From assembly GCA_003956705.1 (NCBI GenBank), contig QZCP01000114.1:80704-144703 (forward strand): a stretch of 64,000 nucleotides of DNA, given 5' to 3'. The stretch is from Brevipalpus yothersi. Taxonomy: Eukaryota; Arthropoda; Arachnida; Trombidiformes; Tenuipalpidae. Both the position numbers and the translations under genes were made by a program. Under the pieces are notes generated by a model that was not told the origin of the DNA, did no database searches, and saw nothing but the letters and a program-made list of their open reading frames with translations. Of the stretch, positions 37,043-49,993 are shown piece by piece. Positions within the stretch are counted from its first letter, which is position 1. Each line of letters begins with the position of its first letter.

Positions 37043-37392
37043 ACATCCTCATGAACACTTTCCCTTCATCATCATGATGATAAAATTCATCAGATGGATA
37101 TAAATTCTTCCATCTCATCCATCCTGCCACCATGTTCACCATCAGTATCATAAGATGGCTGTACTGTACTCTCTCACCGAAGGATGTTGTTGATGAAACT
37201 GCTTCGGAAAAGTGGTTCATGTAAGTGAAAAGTGTGGATCGATGCTGATGTGAGCTTCTCTCTTCTGTACATCTTGTGTGTGTATTTCAGTTCTGTTTCA
37301 CTCTCTCTACTTTCTCTCTACTTTCTCTTACTTTTTCTCGCCTTCTTCTTCTCAGAATTTTGGGAGTAAATTTTGGGTGAACATCAATTTTG
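37043..37392. other. NME6 3' flank and PKA regulatory subunit 5' region
   Basis: CT-rich run (about 37300-37355) ending in a TTCTCAG acceptor-like site at about 37350-37356, just before the PKA start. A non-coding 5' exon and intron are therefore possible. No ORF of interest. Confidence 0.4.
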
Positions 37393-38816
37393 ATGGTGAA
37401 GAAGATGGCTACGGGACAATCAAATGCTGCTATTTTGGAGAACCAAGGCAGAGTTGGTCCGGATGAGGAGCAGAGTTTACATGACTGTGAAGCTTATGTG
37501 CAACGACACAATATTCAAGGTATTCTTAAAGAGTGTATCGTAAATTTGTGTGTTACACGACCTGAAAAGCCAATTTCATTTCTTCGACAATATTTTCAAA
37601 AACTGGAGAAGGTATGTAATGCATATTCATTTGATTGGGAAAGAGAGAGGGAAAGTGTGTGTGTGTATAATCGTTTCTTATAGCATCATCATCATCATCA
37701 ATAATAACTCATCTCTATTTACATTATCAATGATGATTGCTCTACATCCATGCAGTAATGATATTGGTGTGTGTATATATATATTATTTACTCCTTTCTC
37801 TTTCTCTCTCTTCTAGGAAGAAGCAGCTCGAGGCCATCACCAACAAAAGGCACCAATATCTCCGCCCGGTGATGAAAGAGAGGATGATCTATCCCCAGTT
37901 CCAATTGCTCAGAGAACAAGACGTGGTGCAGTTAGTGCCGAAACGTACTCCGAAGAGGATGCAGCAACATATGTCAAAAAGGTGAATTTGTGGAGCATGA
38001 TTATATGAAAATCATCATTTGCAGATCATCATCAAGAGAGTACTTTTGATACAAAGTAGAAAATTCTACTCTCTCTCTTTCTCTCTTTTGATCCTCATAC
38101 TGCTTACCTAAGCATTATTTGGTTATTTTTCTTGCCATCTTGTTCAAATATTTTTCTCTCTCCCTCTCTTACCCATACTCTTTTAGACTTACTCTTTCAC
38201 TTTCTTTGCATATGATTCATTTCATAATTCTTTTACCATGAGAAACTATTAATTACAAATCTTTTGGCTCCTCTCGCGCTCATTTCTCTTTTTTTCCTCT
38301 CACTTTCTCTATGCCTTTTAGGTTGTGCCCAAAGATTATAAAACAATGGCTGCTCTCTCGAAAGCCATCGAAAAGAATGTTCTCTTCAAGCATTTGGATG
38401 AGACAGAGCGTAGTGACATATTCGATGCAATGTTCCCGGTTGTGCATCAGAAAGATGAAGTAATAATTAAACAAGGAGATGAAGGCGACAACTTTTATAT
38501 TATTGATGAAGGTGAAGTGGAGGTAAGCCAATTAATGATAACAGCATGCTTTCTCTCTCTCTCTCTCTACCAAGGACGCTTGTGAAGGAGAATTGAAGGA
38601 GGAGTCTATTCCGTCTAAGGGTGCTTACCGGGCTGTTTTGTTCCACTTGATTTTTTGTCAATTTCACTTTTGTATATCACACTAAATTGCATCATCTCCA
38701 CCCATCATTCCTCTGAATGACCATATCGAACCCCTTAAACTCTCCTTTCTTCCTCTCTTCCTACATTGATACCAACAGTTATCTTGAAATTATTCTCAGA
38801 CAGCATCACTACTCTG

Positions 38817-38855
<39 letters not shown>

Positions 38856-38954
38856 CCTTTCTCACTTTGCTACTGTAAAAGTAATCGCAGCGATTTTATT
38901 CGTATTTGCTCTTTCGAATGTACACAGATCAATAGGTCACGTCTTGAGGCAATT

Positions 38955-38993
<39 letters not shown>

Positions 38994-39518
38994 CTCTCTT
39001 GCTCTGTTACAATTTATAGTGAAATAACTATCTCACATATTCTAGCCCCCCCTCCTATTCCCACTACGTTGAATGTTTCCTCGTTCTCATCCTCTCTTTC
39101 TTTCTTTCTTTCTCTCTTATATTGCTCATCATGCTTTTTCTCTCTCCTCTCGACTCTACTACTACTACTACTCTTCCTGTTCGTTTGATTCCAGAAATGC
39201 TTACTCTTGCTCGCTCTTTCTCTTTACCATTTTCTTCCTTCTGCAACCCGCCGACTAACCTCGTGAATATCATTCCTCGAATCTTTCATCTAATGAATAA
39301 CAATCATTGTGCAAATGGTGTTTGCCATTTTGTTTTTACCATTCCTCTTACCATCTCTTTCTTTCTCTACTATTTCTCTTTCTCTCTCCCACTGGTTTCC
39401 TTTTGCTTGCAAGAGAGAGAGAATACGTAGTAATAATCACCTTATCAACATCATGCTTCTCACATTATCACCACTTTTCACGCTCACCTCTCTAATGCAC
39501 CAAATTTGTTTATTTATT

Positions 39519-39555
<37 letters not shown>

Positions 39556-40336
39556 ACCATCTGTTACTTTGATCACAGATCTTTGTCAATGGTAATCTAG
39601 TTGTTACTATCGGAGAAGGAGGTAGCTTTGGTGAACTTGCCCTGATTTATGGTACCCCAAGAGCCGCCACCGTGAAAGCCAAAACCGATTGTAAATTATG
39701 GGCTATCGATAGGGATACATATCGACGCATTCTCATGGGTAGTACGATTAGAAAGAGGAAGTTATATGAAGAATTTTTGAACAAAGTCTCATTATTCGGT
39801 TAGTTAATTTTTTGGAAAATTATTCCCATCAAACTACTCACACAAATATGATCTAATTGCTCCAATTTTGATCACCATTCATGACACATTAAGTTTCATT
39901 CAGCATTTCTTCCATTCAATTCACTCAATTGTACTATTTTTTCCTTTCAATTCCTCTAGAGAGTCTCGACAAATGGGAAAAATTGACAGTGGCCGACGCA
40001 TTACAGCCTATCCAATATATGGAAGGTGAAATAATTGTTGAACAAGGTCGACCAGGAGATGATTTTTATATAATTGAAGATGGTACTGCCATTGTATACC
40101 AGAGAAGGAACGAAGATGATCCACAAACTGAAGTTAGCCGTCTAGGTCCCGGTGATTATTTTGGTGAAATTGCCCTTCTATTGGATCGACCGCGTGCTGC
40201 CACTGTTGTCGCCAAAGGATCTTTGAAATGCGTCAAGCTCGATAGGGCAACTTTTGAGAGACTTCTTGGGCCATGCTCGGACATTTTGAAAAGAAATATG
40301 GAGCATTATAATTCCCTCATTTCACTGTCAGTTTAA
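37393..40336 (+). CDS. PRKAR1A: cAMP-dependent protein kinase type I regulatory subunit
   Basis: This protein binds and inhibits the PKA catalytic subunit until cAMP is bound. Five exons: 37393-37611, 37817-37981, 38322-38522, 39579-39798 and 39960-40336 (1182 bases, 393 residues; vertebrate RI is about 380). The dimerisation/docking domain (residues 25-73) contains [20 protein letters not shown]. Exon 2 holds the pseudosubstrate [10 protein letters not shown]; alanine at the phospho-acceptor position marks type I. cAMP domain A has [20 protein letters not shown]; domain B has [20 protein letters not shown]. Both keep the Glu and Arg that contact cAMP. The C-terminus YNSLISLSV matches RI. Intron 3 is about 1 kb and packed with CT repeats. 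A start at the second Met (37405) would also suit the family. Confidence 0.97.
38820..39556. repeat. Cluster of CT microsatellites in PKA-RI intron 3
   Basis: Three separate (CT)n tracts (about 38820-38854, 38960-39000 and 39524-39555), plus CTTT runs near 39098-39115, lie within one intron. Open frames reading SLSLSL across them are artefacts. Confidence 0.9.
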
Positions 40337-41715
40337 GAGTTACGCTTTTGCCTCTTTTACTAACCATCACACACACACAACAAACACACACAGACAAGCT
40401 ATAGTGAAAGAGAGTCCTCCAATCAATTCTCGCCAATGCCCTTTCCTCTGGCTCTGACTGCTTTCAAGCCATGATATTATTTTCCTCTCTTCGGTTGCTT
40501 TTACAACCGCTTCTTCTCGGTTCTCTAGATCAGGTTACATACTTGCCTTTTGATTGTATCAAGGTTGATCTATAGCTTCTAGTTTTTCTCTCTCCTCCTT
40601 CTATCCTCCTTCTATTTGTTTTTCTTTTTAAATGATGATCCAGCAAATCAAGTCATTTCGTTATCGATTTTGGATGAGCATTTTCTCTTGTTTGTCAAAA
40701 TTGTACCCCAAATGAAAATCATTTGTACAAGTGATCTTCATTTTCAAATTTCAAATTCAAATTCTGATGGGCACCAAAAAGGCCCTGAAAACTATCGAGC
40801 AGAAGAAGAGGCACTTCTTCATGATCCTTTCAGCTCATGGTTCTCATAGGACACCCAAGAATGGATCGAAGAACTCACAAGAGTCAACCAAACATCTTCA
40901 ACATCGGTTGCGAAAGAAAAAAAATTCAATAATAACTGCTCGACTACTGAGCTCTCTCACCCAGAACATGATTAGATCAATTTGAAATCTATAAAAAAAA
41001 TGTAAGAGGTTAATCTCTAAGTTCATTTTATGATGAAGATTTATCTCCAATGATCTCTATCTTTCCCCAAAAGTTGAGATCAAAAAGTTGTGTTATCTTA
41101 GCCGACTAAAATTTTCGTGCAATTCGCATGGCAATTTCACTAATTTCCAAGACTTTTGTCTCCAAGTTTTTCTGGTCATTAACAGAAACAATGAATCTAG
41201 AAGATTTTTTTCTCGAAAAATGATTTCAAAAAAATGAAGAACAAAATCTGACTTCGAGTCTGATCTTTATTCTCGAAATTATATCAAGAGACTCAATAAT
41301 TTACAGAGTACAGAAGACAAGCCCAAAAAAGAGAGAGAAATCATTTTTGCATTTCCAGTCTTGGATCATCAAATTTCGAATCTTAATAGATTGTTTTTGA
41401 TTAGAATTCCATCAGCATTGAATACCAATGATAACTCGAACCAAAAAATTTTAATCAAGATATTTATTGGAAGGTTTCGATACAAGACTCATGAAATTAT
41501 TATTATTATCTCGAAGGCTCCAACCGAGCTCATAGGAAACTAATGTATTTTTTTCTTCAAATTAACGAGTTCTTGATATGGATTATCATTAAGAGCATTG
41601 GTAATGAATTGCAGTGGGAAAAGGTAAACTGTACATTTACTCGTTTGAGTCTGATATTGAGAGGAGTTGATTATATTCATTATATTCATCATATAGAGAG
41701 CGAGGGATAGAACTG
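40337..41715. other. Convergent 3' flanks of PKA-RI and the MFSD4-like gene
   Basis: A CA repeat lies just after the PKA stop (about 40369-40391). No open frame with domain or splice support; the frames at 40616-40985 look like 3' UTR. Confidence 0.5.
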
Positions 41716-43432
41716 CTATTCGCCAATATTTGGTGAAGAAGAACTTATACTGCCTCTGGAATGAACTGAGATAGCTGATTTACGTCGTTCACCGACCATC
41801 TGAATGGAACCTAGTCGAGTGCTGTGTGCCGTGGGAATACTGGGCAGATCAGATGGCTTGTCACCGAACAATTTTTTACATAATAACGGAAATGCGAGAG
41901 CTGTTACGATTGCCATTGAAGCTAAAATTACCAAATAGTAGAGATAAAAATTTGGATTCGAATCCATGTACAGTCCAACAATCGGAGCATGGACAGCACA
42001 ACTTATCGTTCCACATAGAAATATTATCGATGTTTGTCGACTTGTCATGTGGAAATATTTTTCCAGTGATGAAAATGCTACACCAAATAACGGTGAACTG
42101 CCCAAACCCAATAGAGCACTTGATGTGAATAGAGCAATTTCACTGGACATTGCCAGTGTTACGGAAAGAATATTACCGATAAACATTGACACAAGACATA
42201 TGTATACCATTATGTGTTCACCCAAAAGTGATGATACCAGAACAAAAAGAACTCTGGACAGTGTGAAAGCACACCAAAACACGGTGGTCAATAGTGCAGC
42301 GAACTTTTTTTCCATTCTTACTGCAGATTTGACACCAAATGCTTGACCAAAATTACCTGAGGGAAAAAAATCAAATAGAATTTGAAATATTTTCATTAAT
42401 GGAAACTCTTCCCTGGCCTTTGCATATACACATATGTATATGTACTTACAAACAATCGTTTCGATGGAAAATGTTGCATGAGCAATCAGGCAAACCCACA
42501 TAACGGCAATGTATATTCGAAGTGTAGAGTATTTTGGCTTGGTTTTCTCTTCCGATTGAGGCTCACTTATTTCAGGAACTTTTGATTTCTTAAAAGAGAA
42601 AAAATTTAGAAACAAGAATCCCGATAAAACGCAAGCACCACCAGATATCATGAAAGGCCATTGGATTTGAACATCATCAGGTGAATATACGGATCGAAAA
42701 ACATCTCTAGACTCCATTTCCATTTCGTCCGTCAAAGGTAACAGAAAATGTCTCACAATCAGTGGACACATAAGAGCTCCGATTCCAAAATTAACATGGA
42801 GAAGTTGTATATAATTGCAAACTTTTTCACCCCATATCTCGAAAAGTACGATATTGCTCTCTGAATTGATGAGGAAAAGTTGATACATTGAAAAATTTTA
42901 TCACGATCATCTAAAGATCTTACCTAATTCGAATGCTGAATGAGCTACACCGATCATGAACATTGACACTGCCATGTATGAAAACTGATAAAACCATGGT
43001 GTCACGATTGTCAAAAGACCGGCAAAAATGCTCGACACAAAGAGGACCAAATAATGATTGGCGTATTTATCAAAAAATCCCACTAAATTGAAGTAATAAT
43101 AAATAAAATTCAGTCGAATACACAGTATAACGGTAAAATTTGCCAACCATCAACCCAGTAAGTTTCACAATAAAAAAAATAAATCGATCGGAATGATGCA
43201 ATCAAAATAATAATGTTCACTCACCTAGAATGGATCCCAAAAAATAGCCTATCAAATGTAGTGAAATCAAACGAGATGTGATCGAGAATGGCTCCTGAAT
43301 ACGAATTTCGAGATCAAGTAGTGAAACTCCGGGCACAACTATTGCCGCGGCGTAAAAAAGAAAATTAAGATACACAACAGCAGTTCGTAATAGAGCAACT
43401 CGATCATGTCTAAATTTTTCCACAAAACCCAT
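41716..43432 (-). CDS. Major facilitator transporter, MFSD4/NaGLT1-like
   Basis: Twelve-helix MFS transporter. Exons 43225-43432, 42924-43082, 42450-42860 and 41716-42356 total 1419 bases, 472 residues. The N-terminus MGFVEKFRHDRVALLRTAVV leads into helix 1; PGVSLLDLEIRIQ matches the LDL-x3-Q block of MFSD4A/NaGLT1. The block YIQLLHVNFGIGALMCPLIV corresponds to the helix 5 motif LHFxxGFGALLSPLI of that group. Later helices include LTTVFWCAFTLSRVLFVLVS, LLGLGSSPLFGVAFSSLEKY and ILASMAIVTALAFPLLCKKL. The serine-rich cytosolic tail (GERRKSAISVHSRGS) has RRKS, a possible PKA site. Donors are GTGAGT, GTAAGA and GTAAGT. NaGLT1 carries glucose in kidney and MFSD4A is an orphan, so the substrate here is unknown. 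It diverges from the MFSD6-like gene. Confidence 0.85.
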
Positions 43433-44898
43433 ACTTAATTGATGTGTGAAAATGAAAAAATGGTAAAGCTATGAGGCTTTAACTATCTCTCAAAATTTTT
43501 ATTTCAAAACTTGGTTTCACTCACAGATATCTATTCCTTTTATCTTATTTCCATTTGATTGTTTTAGGGCTATTGTTCCATCTCCAAATATTGACAGGTT
43601 TGGATGAAAAATCCCTTCGCCAATTTAATGATGATTTGGCTGAAAAAATATCGATATCATACACTTGGCAATGATATAAGCTTAATTTTTTTTGTTTCCC
43701 CAAAAGCGTTTGCTTATCACTATAAAGTTTCATTTACCAGTATCTTCCAAAAAAAAATCTTTTTCAGCCTTGATGAAAGATACCCCTTCTTCTTGTACGA
43801 AAGAGCACCTTATCATGACTCTCATGATCTTATCCATAGGAACTGGAATGATATTTCATACTTGGTTACCGCGATTATCATTATTATTATTATTATGAAA
43901 TTTTCCTTCCAAACGGAAAAAATATGCAGAAGGAGAAAAGAATAGTGTATTTCCCCAGTATCAAGTTCCTAGACCTTTGAGAAATCAAAAACCTTTGGTC
44001 TTATCTAATAATTTCTACAAAGTGATTAGGAAAAAGATGAATTAATGATAATGAAATGATGATAATCAGAACAAGAAATAACTTTCAATTCACCTGATGA
44101 TATTCATGATGATTTGATTGACAGATGAAAAATCAATACCGTCTGACTATACATACTTATTTCTTGACTGGTTGAAACCTGAACTATGACTGATTAAAAC
44201 AAGTCTTCTCATTAGCTTATCCTAAGTTCCAAGTTATCCATACATTATACCATGGTAAAACCGTTATCCAATAAGCTCCATCCTTTATACTGTATTGGAA
44301 AAAGATCTACACTACTGTACCTACTTGCGCACTGATGTCCTATTGTTCGATTCTGCTCGCCAACAGTTCTAATCGATATTTTACTTCATGTATTGTTCGA
44401 GTTCTTAACTAGCCTTACACTTACTGAGGTAATATAATGATCAACCTCACCTTAATATATCGAACGTCTTTTTTTGTAAAATCTTAACCATTTTATGCTT
44501 CAATTGTTATATACATATACATTAATATATTAACTTTTAGCTCGTGATTGTGATTCCAAAAGTGTCGAATATTTTACTGTTATTCTTTTAGAAATTCTCT
44601 ACACTCTTCATGCACCACCATTCCAAGTATTCATCCATTCCAATTCGGAATCTTTCAATTCACATATAATGTGCTGTGAGTCATCATATTATCGCAAACC
44701 ATTGCTTATATTCGTTCCATTTTCTGGTATGCAAAATTGTGGGACCTAATATTGTCTTTCACTGATATTCCTCAAAACCCTGAAAATACTTATTCCATCA
44801 TTCCACGAATTATCACTCAATTCAACATCATTCTCATTTGAACACATTGAACACACTCACACTGGCATATCTGACTCACTATATTATACAAACTCAAA
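43433..44898. other. Divergent upstream region of two MFS transporter genes
   Basis: About 1.5 kb between head-to-head starts. No convincing exon: the frame at 43604-43945 is short, AT-rich and lacks family likeness. Promoters of both transporters should lie here. Confidence 0.45.
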
Positions 44899-47275
44899 AT
44901 GAGTCATCATTATGGACAAGATTATACTTCAGCTCGAAACCCATTTCTAAATGATGATAGACACATGAATTCTTCGTCACCAAATTATGGTGATCAAGAG
45001 GAAGCACAATATCCAACTCAACCAGTGGACTTAAGATACACCGAAACTGTTGCCCTAGACGATGGAATCCAGCAGGATGGAAATCAAACTGGAAACAGGA
45101 TCTCCTTCCAGCCGGGTGAAAGTGATTTGGTCCAAGAAATTCTTAATGATAAAAATCTTCTCATGTCCAAAGGTGAGTTGAAATTTTTGAATTGAATTGC
45201 CGAATATGGCTGATTTATTGATTCAATGATGATGGCTTATCTTATTTGTAGGTTTTTATTTCTTCTTTTTTGCCGCTTTTGGATCACTATTCCCCCTGAT
45301 GGGCATATATTTCAAGCAGATGGGCATGAATCCAGTTCAATCTGGTGTTCTAACTGGTGTTCGACCTTTTGTCGAAATTTTTAGTGCACCATTTTGGGTT
45401 CGCTTTGCTGATCGATTTAATCGCGGTAAATTGTTACTCATGGGCTCAATGTTCTCTTGGATCATATTTACCACCGCAACTGCATACATTAGACCTCCTA
45501 CTGCCGCTTGTGTGACATTTAATTCGACACACTATATTCTCTACACACCGTATTTGGATGAAAGTGATGAAAAATTTGAAAAATCTGTCGGAGAAAGATC
45601 AAAGCGATCATCACCATCATCATCATCATTCTTGCTTGCTGATATTCCAACAACATTAGAATTCTCGGAATCTAGCACAAATGATTCAGTATTAGGCGCA
45701 AAACTTGAAAATTTTGATACAGAATTGTCTGGTAATAATCAGCGAAACAAGAGAGCTTCACCCAGCCGTTCGAAAAAGTATAAGCCTCCACCGACACATG
45801 TGATTGGAAAATCACCAATACCAATAGATTATACTCTGAATTTTAACAAAGATATTCATGCATCATACGTTTCACCACCATTCAGTAGTCTGGTGTACAA
45901 GTGGGAAGATGTTGAGACAGTTTTTTTGCTTCTCATGCTATTGACTCTTATCGGTGAACTATTCAGTGCTCCTGCTATCACACTGGCAGATACCGTTACA
46001 CTGGAATATTTGGGCGATAATATTGATAATTATGGACGCCAACGGATGTTCGGCTCAGCAGGATGGGCCATATCAATGTTTTTCGTTGGCATGGCACTGG
46101 ATTCATCAACCTCTTTCAAAAATCATCCTTGCGGTCCACACGAAAGTGAACGCAATTACAAAGTATGCTTCACAATATTCGCCATTCTCATGATACTCGC
46201 TTCCGCTATAGCATATCAATTCAAATTCCCGGAAAATCCATCCACTTTTGTGTCACTTGCGGATGATGTGCCAATGAAAAAGCTCCAAGAAACTGGACCC
46301 AAATCGATATTCAACACCGCAGCTCCAATAAATCCTCCACCGGGCATGAATCGTGAACGAAAATTTGAATTCCTGGACAAATGGAAGAGTGCTGTGTTTG
46401 CCCAGAGGACACGAGAGATGCCCGAATGGGTTGAAGTGTTGAAAACATTCAACAATATCCGATATGGAGCATTCCTTTTTGTGGTATGGTTTATGGGTGC
46501 CGGAATCGGGCTGGCTTTCACTTTTCTATTCTGGCATCTTCAAGATATCGGTGGCACACCGACACTGTTCGGCATTGCTTCCGTTATCAATCATGTTTCC
46601 GAAATTTTGGCTTATTTTTACAGTCTACAATTTATCAAAGAATATGGTCACACCAGGGTATTATGTTTCGGTCTATTGTGCAATGTGGCACGCTTTTTGT
46701 ATATAGCATGGATGGATAATCCATGGCTTGTTTTACCGTTTGAATTTGCACAAGGTATTACTCATGCGGGTGTATGGGCAGCCTGTTGCTCGTATATTAC
46801 ACAGGCAACCCCAGCTCATTTAAAATCATCAACTCAAGGTGTATTACAGGGGTTACATCATGGCTTTGGACGAGGATCAGGTGCAATTTTGGCGGGAATA
46901 TTTATTGATAAATTTGGAACCAAGCCCGTTTTTGCTCTATACGGTCTATTGAGTGCCTTGGTATTGGCTTTTTTTCTGTTCGTAAATACACAAAAAACTG
47001 ACAAAGGCCGTTTCCAATGGTTCGAAGATGAAGCGGAACACAATGTGTACATTGATGAAAGTGGTGGAACATTGGCACCTCATGGTGTACCTTCAGCACC
47101 CATCACCAAAACTGCTTCCCGAACCAATCTGACCGATTCAAGTTTTATTCGATCAACACCGGGAACAACCACTACTACTACTGATATGGCTTCAAATAGT
47201 CAAACACACTCTTTGAGAAATGAGCCCGGTATGAATGACTTTCTTCATACCCATGATTGGCCCATTAACCAATGA
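44899..47275 (+). CDS. MFSD6: MFSD6-like major facilitator protein
   Basis: MFSD6 family (MFS_1-like), whose vertebrate member was first described as a putative MHC class I receptor homolog; the transported substrate is unknown. Two exons: 44899-45172 and 45252-47275 (2298 bases, 765 residues; vertebrate MFSD6 is about 790). Residues 1-90 are a hydrophilic cytosolic N-terminus (ARNPFLNDD). Helix 1 is GFYFFFFAAFGSLFPLMGIY, followed by the family block GVRPFVEIFSAPFWVRFADR. A long polar loop of about 120 residues (RSKRSSPSSSS, NQRNKRASPSRSKK) lies between helices 2-3 and the middle membrane segments, as in other members. Later blocks include FGSAGWAISMFFVGMALD, LFWHLQDIGGTPTLFGIAS and GVLQGLHHGFGRGSGAILAG. 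The tail is Ser/Thr-rich. The intron has GTGAGT and TTTGTAG. Confidence 0.93.
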
Positions 47276-49077
47276 ATTGGATGATAATTCTCCGAGATTG
47301 TTCGGTGATTGTCCACTGATGAAACATTGTTTGTGAATTGTGTTATGGTTATTTTTTTCTATTTTTCATTTTTTATTTTTATCTTCATGATCACGATTTG
47401 CAAACTGTATTCCTGGAGAAAGTTGTTGTTGCAAACGTTGGAATACTCTTTCCTAGTGATAAATATTGCCCTAACTCAAATGATATTTTACCAGAGCACT
47501 GAAGCTCTTGTGGTTGTGAAATATACTTCTTCCTATTCATTTCTCATTTTTTTTGGAATGAATATCAACAAAAATAATGGTAAATGGATCTCAAATATGC
47601 TCACTTATTTATCGCTATTATGAATGAAAATTCTCATTTAAAACCAAATATAATGGGTCAATGTTAAAATGCGCAAGCTAACTCTGATCGCTGTGCTGAA
47701 AAAAAAGTTTTGATCGATGTTCTCTTCAATTAAACACCACTTTGAATTTAATATGCTATTACCGATATGTATAACTAAAATATCTGACATTAGCCCTAAT
47801 TAGTCGAAAAATAGATGTATCAAGCAATAAAATTCAATTTAATTGATAATTTCTAAAAACTCTTAATCATTTGATAAGAATCACAGGTCATTCTCTGTAG
47901 GCATGAGCCCTTTCGAGAATCTCATCCTGAACAATTAATCGAATCATGACTGTTATGTTTATGATAATCGAATGACAATCATATGCCTTTTGACTTTCTC
48001 GACACATTCACGAAAAACTTTGATGATGCAAGCAATAACTTTCTAATTTCAGTATTATAATCAGTAAAAGGAGTAAAAATTTTCCAGTCGCCCAGAGAAA
48101 TCTGAAAACTTTCAAACAGAATGATTATAAGGTCACTTTCATATGATAGTGAATATTGAGACTCTCATCAACAGTTTACACAATAGCACACCCAGTAGAT
48201 GTATAACGTATTATGTTAGTACGTTTAATTTCTGTTCATTGTGCTGGTCCTTCTAGTGAACTCTAGATGAGTTTTGCCAGTAACATTTGAAACAACTTTT
48301 GAACCTGCCATCTTTTAGTTGCACTAAATTTTATCCACAATTTTCAGTGGAAATTTTCTTATTGATTGGAAACGAAGCTTACGAAGCTTATTTTCTCACA
48401 TCTTCCATAGGCATGTTCAGTTCGCCTAACACCATCATTATGGCTTTGGCTCACTTTTGGGATAAAAATGTAAGCAGAGAAAGTGAAAAATGGGGAAAAA
48501 ATAAGTGATAGTTTTTTTTGGCACTTATATCCGCAAAATTGAACATCCTTGGAGATGCCACACTCTTACACCCAAAAAGCATTCCGAGAATGAATAAGAA
48601 CACATACACAGCATCACCGTTCGAATATCGTTTACGAAAACCGATTTTTCCCTCCATTGAGCTTTTTTCCCTGCTATAAGTGATCCAGTGAGCCATACTG
48701 AGCAACCAAATATGGTTCAAGTAGAAATAGATCTATCTTTAGGATCGAAACGGTTAACCAGAAGGGATTCATATCAGCTCTGTTAGCTTTGAGTAATAGA
48801 AAACTGTGAGCCAAAAACTTACCGTAGTCCACCCTCGCACCTTTCAAACTTTCCCAGCATCTTCTTACTGAGCTTCTCTCTCTTTCTCTTCCCTTTTCTT
48901 CAACACCTCTCAGCTTCAGTATCTTTTCCATCAGGAATCAGTGATTCTGATCATTGAAAGTATTGTACGTGTGTGTAGTGATAGATAATTATATCAGTCT
49001 GTCCACGGTCAATTTTAATCCAATTTATTTCATCAATTTGTTTTGTGAAGGGAATATTGTGATCAAAAAACTTCAAA
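47276..49077. other. MFSD6 3' flank and MLC2 upstream region; possible unplaced minus-strand exons
   Basis: Most of it is AT-rich without signal. On the minus strand at 48827-48930 an open frame from MEKILKLRGVEEKGRERE reaches a GTAAGT donor; a second open segment at about 48550-48660 encodes a hydrophobic run (VYVFLFILGMLFG). I could not join them in phase to make a protein. They may be 5' exons of an unknown gene or chance. Confidence 0.3.
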
Positions 49078-49993
49078 ATGAGCAGTAAAACTCGCAGTGA
49101 TCCCGCTAAAAAGCGAGCTACTCGATCGACTTCAAATGTGTTCGCTATGTTCACTCAAAATCAGATCGCCGAATTTAAAGAGGTAAATGATGATGAACTC
49201 ATGTCCACTGATAGGTCAATCACTCAACACCCTTCATATTCATGTTTCATATTTTTGCCAGGCATTCCAGTTCATCGATTCGAACAAAGATGGAATAATC
49301 GACAAGAATGATCTGAGAGCCACTTTTGATTCACTAGGTGAGCATTTGTTCAACTTTCTGTCCAAAATTTGAGGAATGAAAAGAATTTTGACAAAAAACA
49401 AACTCTTCTCGTCAACAGGACGAATGTATCCTGATGAGCAATTACAACAAATGCTGTCAGAGGCACCTGGTCCATTGAATTTCACAATGTTTCTCAGTAT
49501 CTTTGGCGAGAGAATTGCTGGTAAGTTGGAGGTGGGGTAAAAATGGTCAACGCTAATCAACAAGAATCTGAATTGATTGTCAATACCCCCTGAGTAATCA
49601 AAAACGTCATGAGTCAACCATTGATGATAGCATGTACCCAATCACCAATAGTGTGTAAGCTTACAGCAGCAATCAAGTTTTCTAAGTTTTATCCAGCTAA
49701 AGGAAGTGGTACCGAATAGAACAAGTATCGAGCGAAAAGTGCTAATCAATGTCTCATTATCTTTAGGAACTGATGGAGAAGATACCATTCAAACAGCATT
49801 CAAAACATTCGATGCTGATGGAACTGGAAAAGTTCATGAAACAGTTTTGAAGAAGGCTTTGATGACATGGGGTGAAAAATTGACCGATGATGAAGTGGAG
49901 ACCTGTTTCAGAGAGGCGCCAATGGATAGACAAGGAAACATCGATATCACCGCATTTGTGAAGACAATTTGTGGCTCTGCAGATGAGGAATAA
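49078..49993 (+). CDS. Mlc2: Myosin regulatory light chain 2, muscle type
   Basis: EF-hand regulatory light chain that binds the myosin lever arm and tunes contraction. Four exons: 49078-49182, 49262-49337, 49419-49520 and 49767-49993 (510 bases, 169 residues). The N-terminus is basic, KKRATRSTSNVFAMF, with the Thr/Ser kinase target site before NVFAMF. EF-hand 1 is DSNKDGIIDKNDLRATFDSL, a good calcium or magnesium loop. EAPGPLNFTMFLSIFGERI and ALMTWGEKLTDDEV follow. RATFDSLGR and LMTWGEK match insect muscle Mlc2 better than the non-muscle form (sqh). The later EF-hand loops lack full ligand sets, as usual. AATAAA lies at 50230-50235. Myosin light chains are among the named mite allergen groups (group 26), relevant only if the host is a mite. 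Confidence 0.93.

Noticed and set aside
40616..40985. Overlapping plus-strand ORFs after the PKA stop
   Set aside because: Behave as 3' UTR; no domain, no splice evidence.
43604..43945. Plus-strand ORFs between the two MFS transporter genes
   Set aside because: AT-rich, short and without family resemblance; lie in the presumed divergent promoter region.
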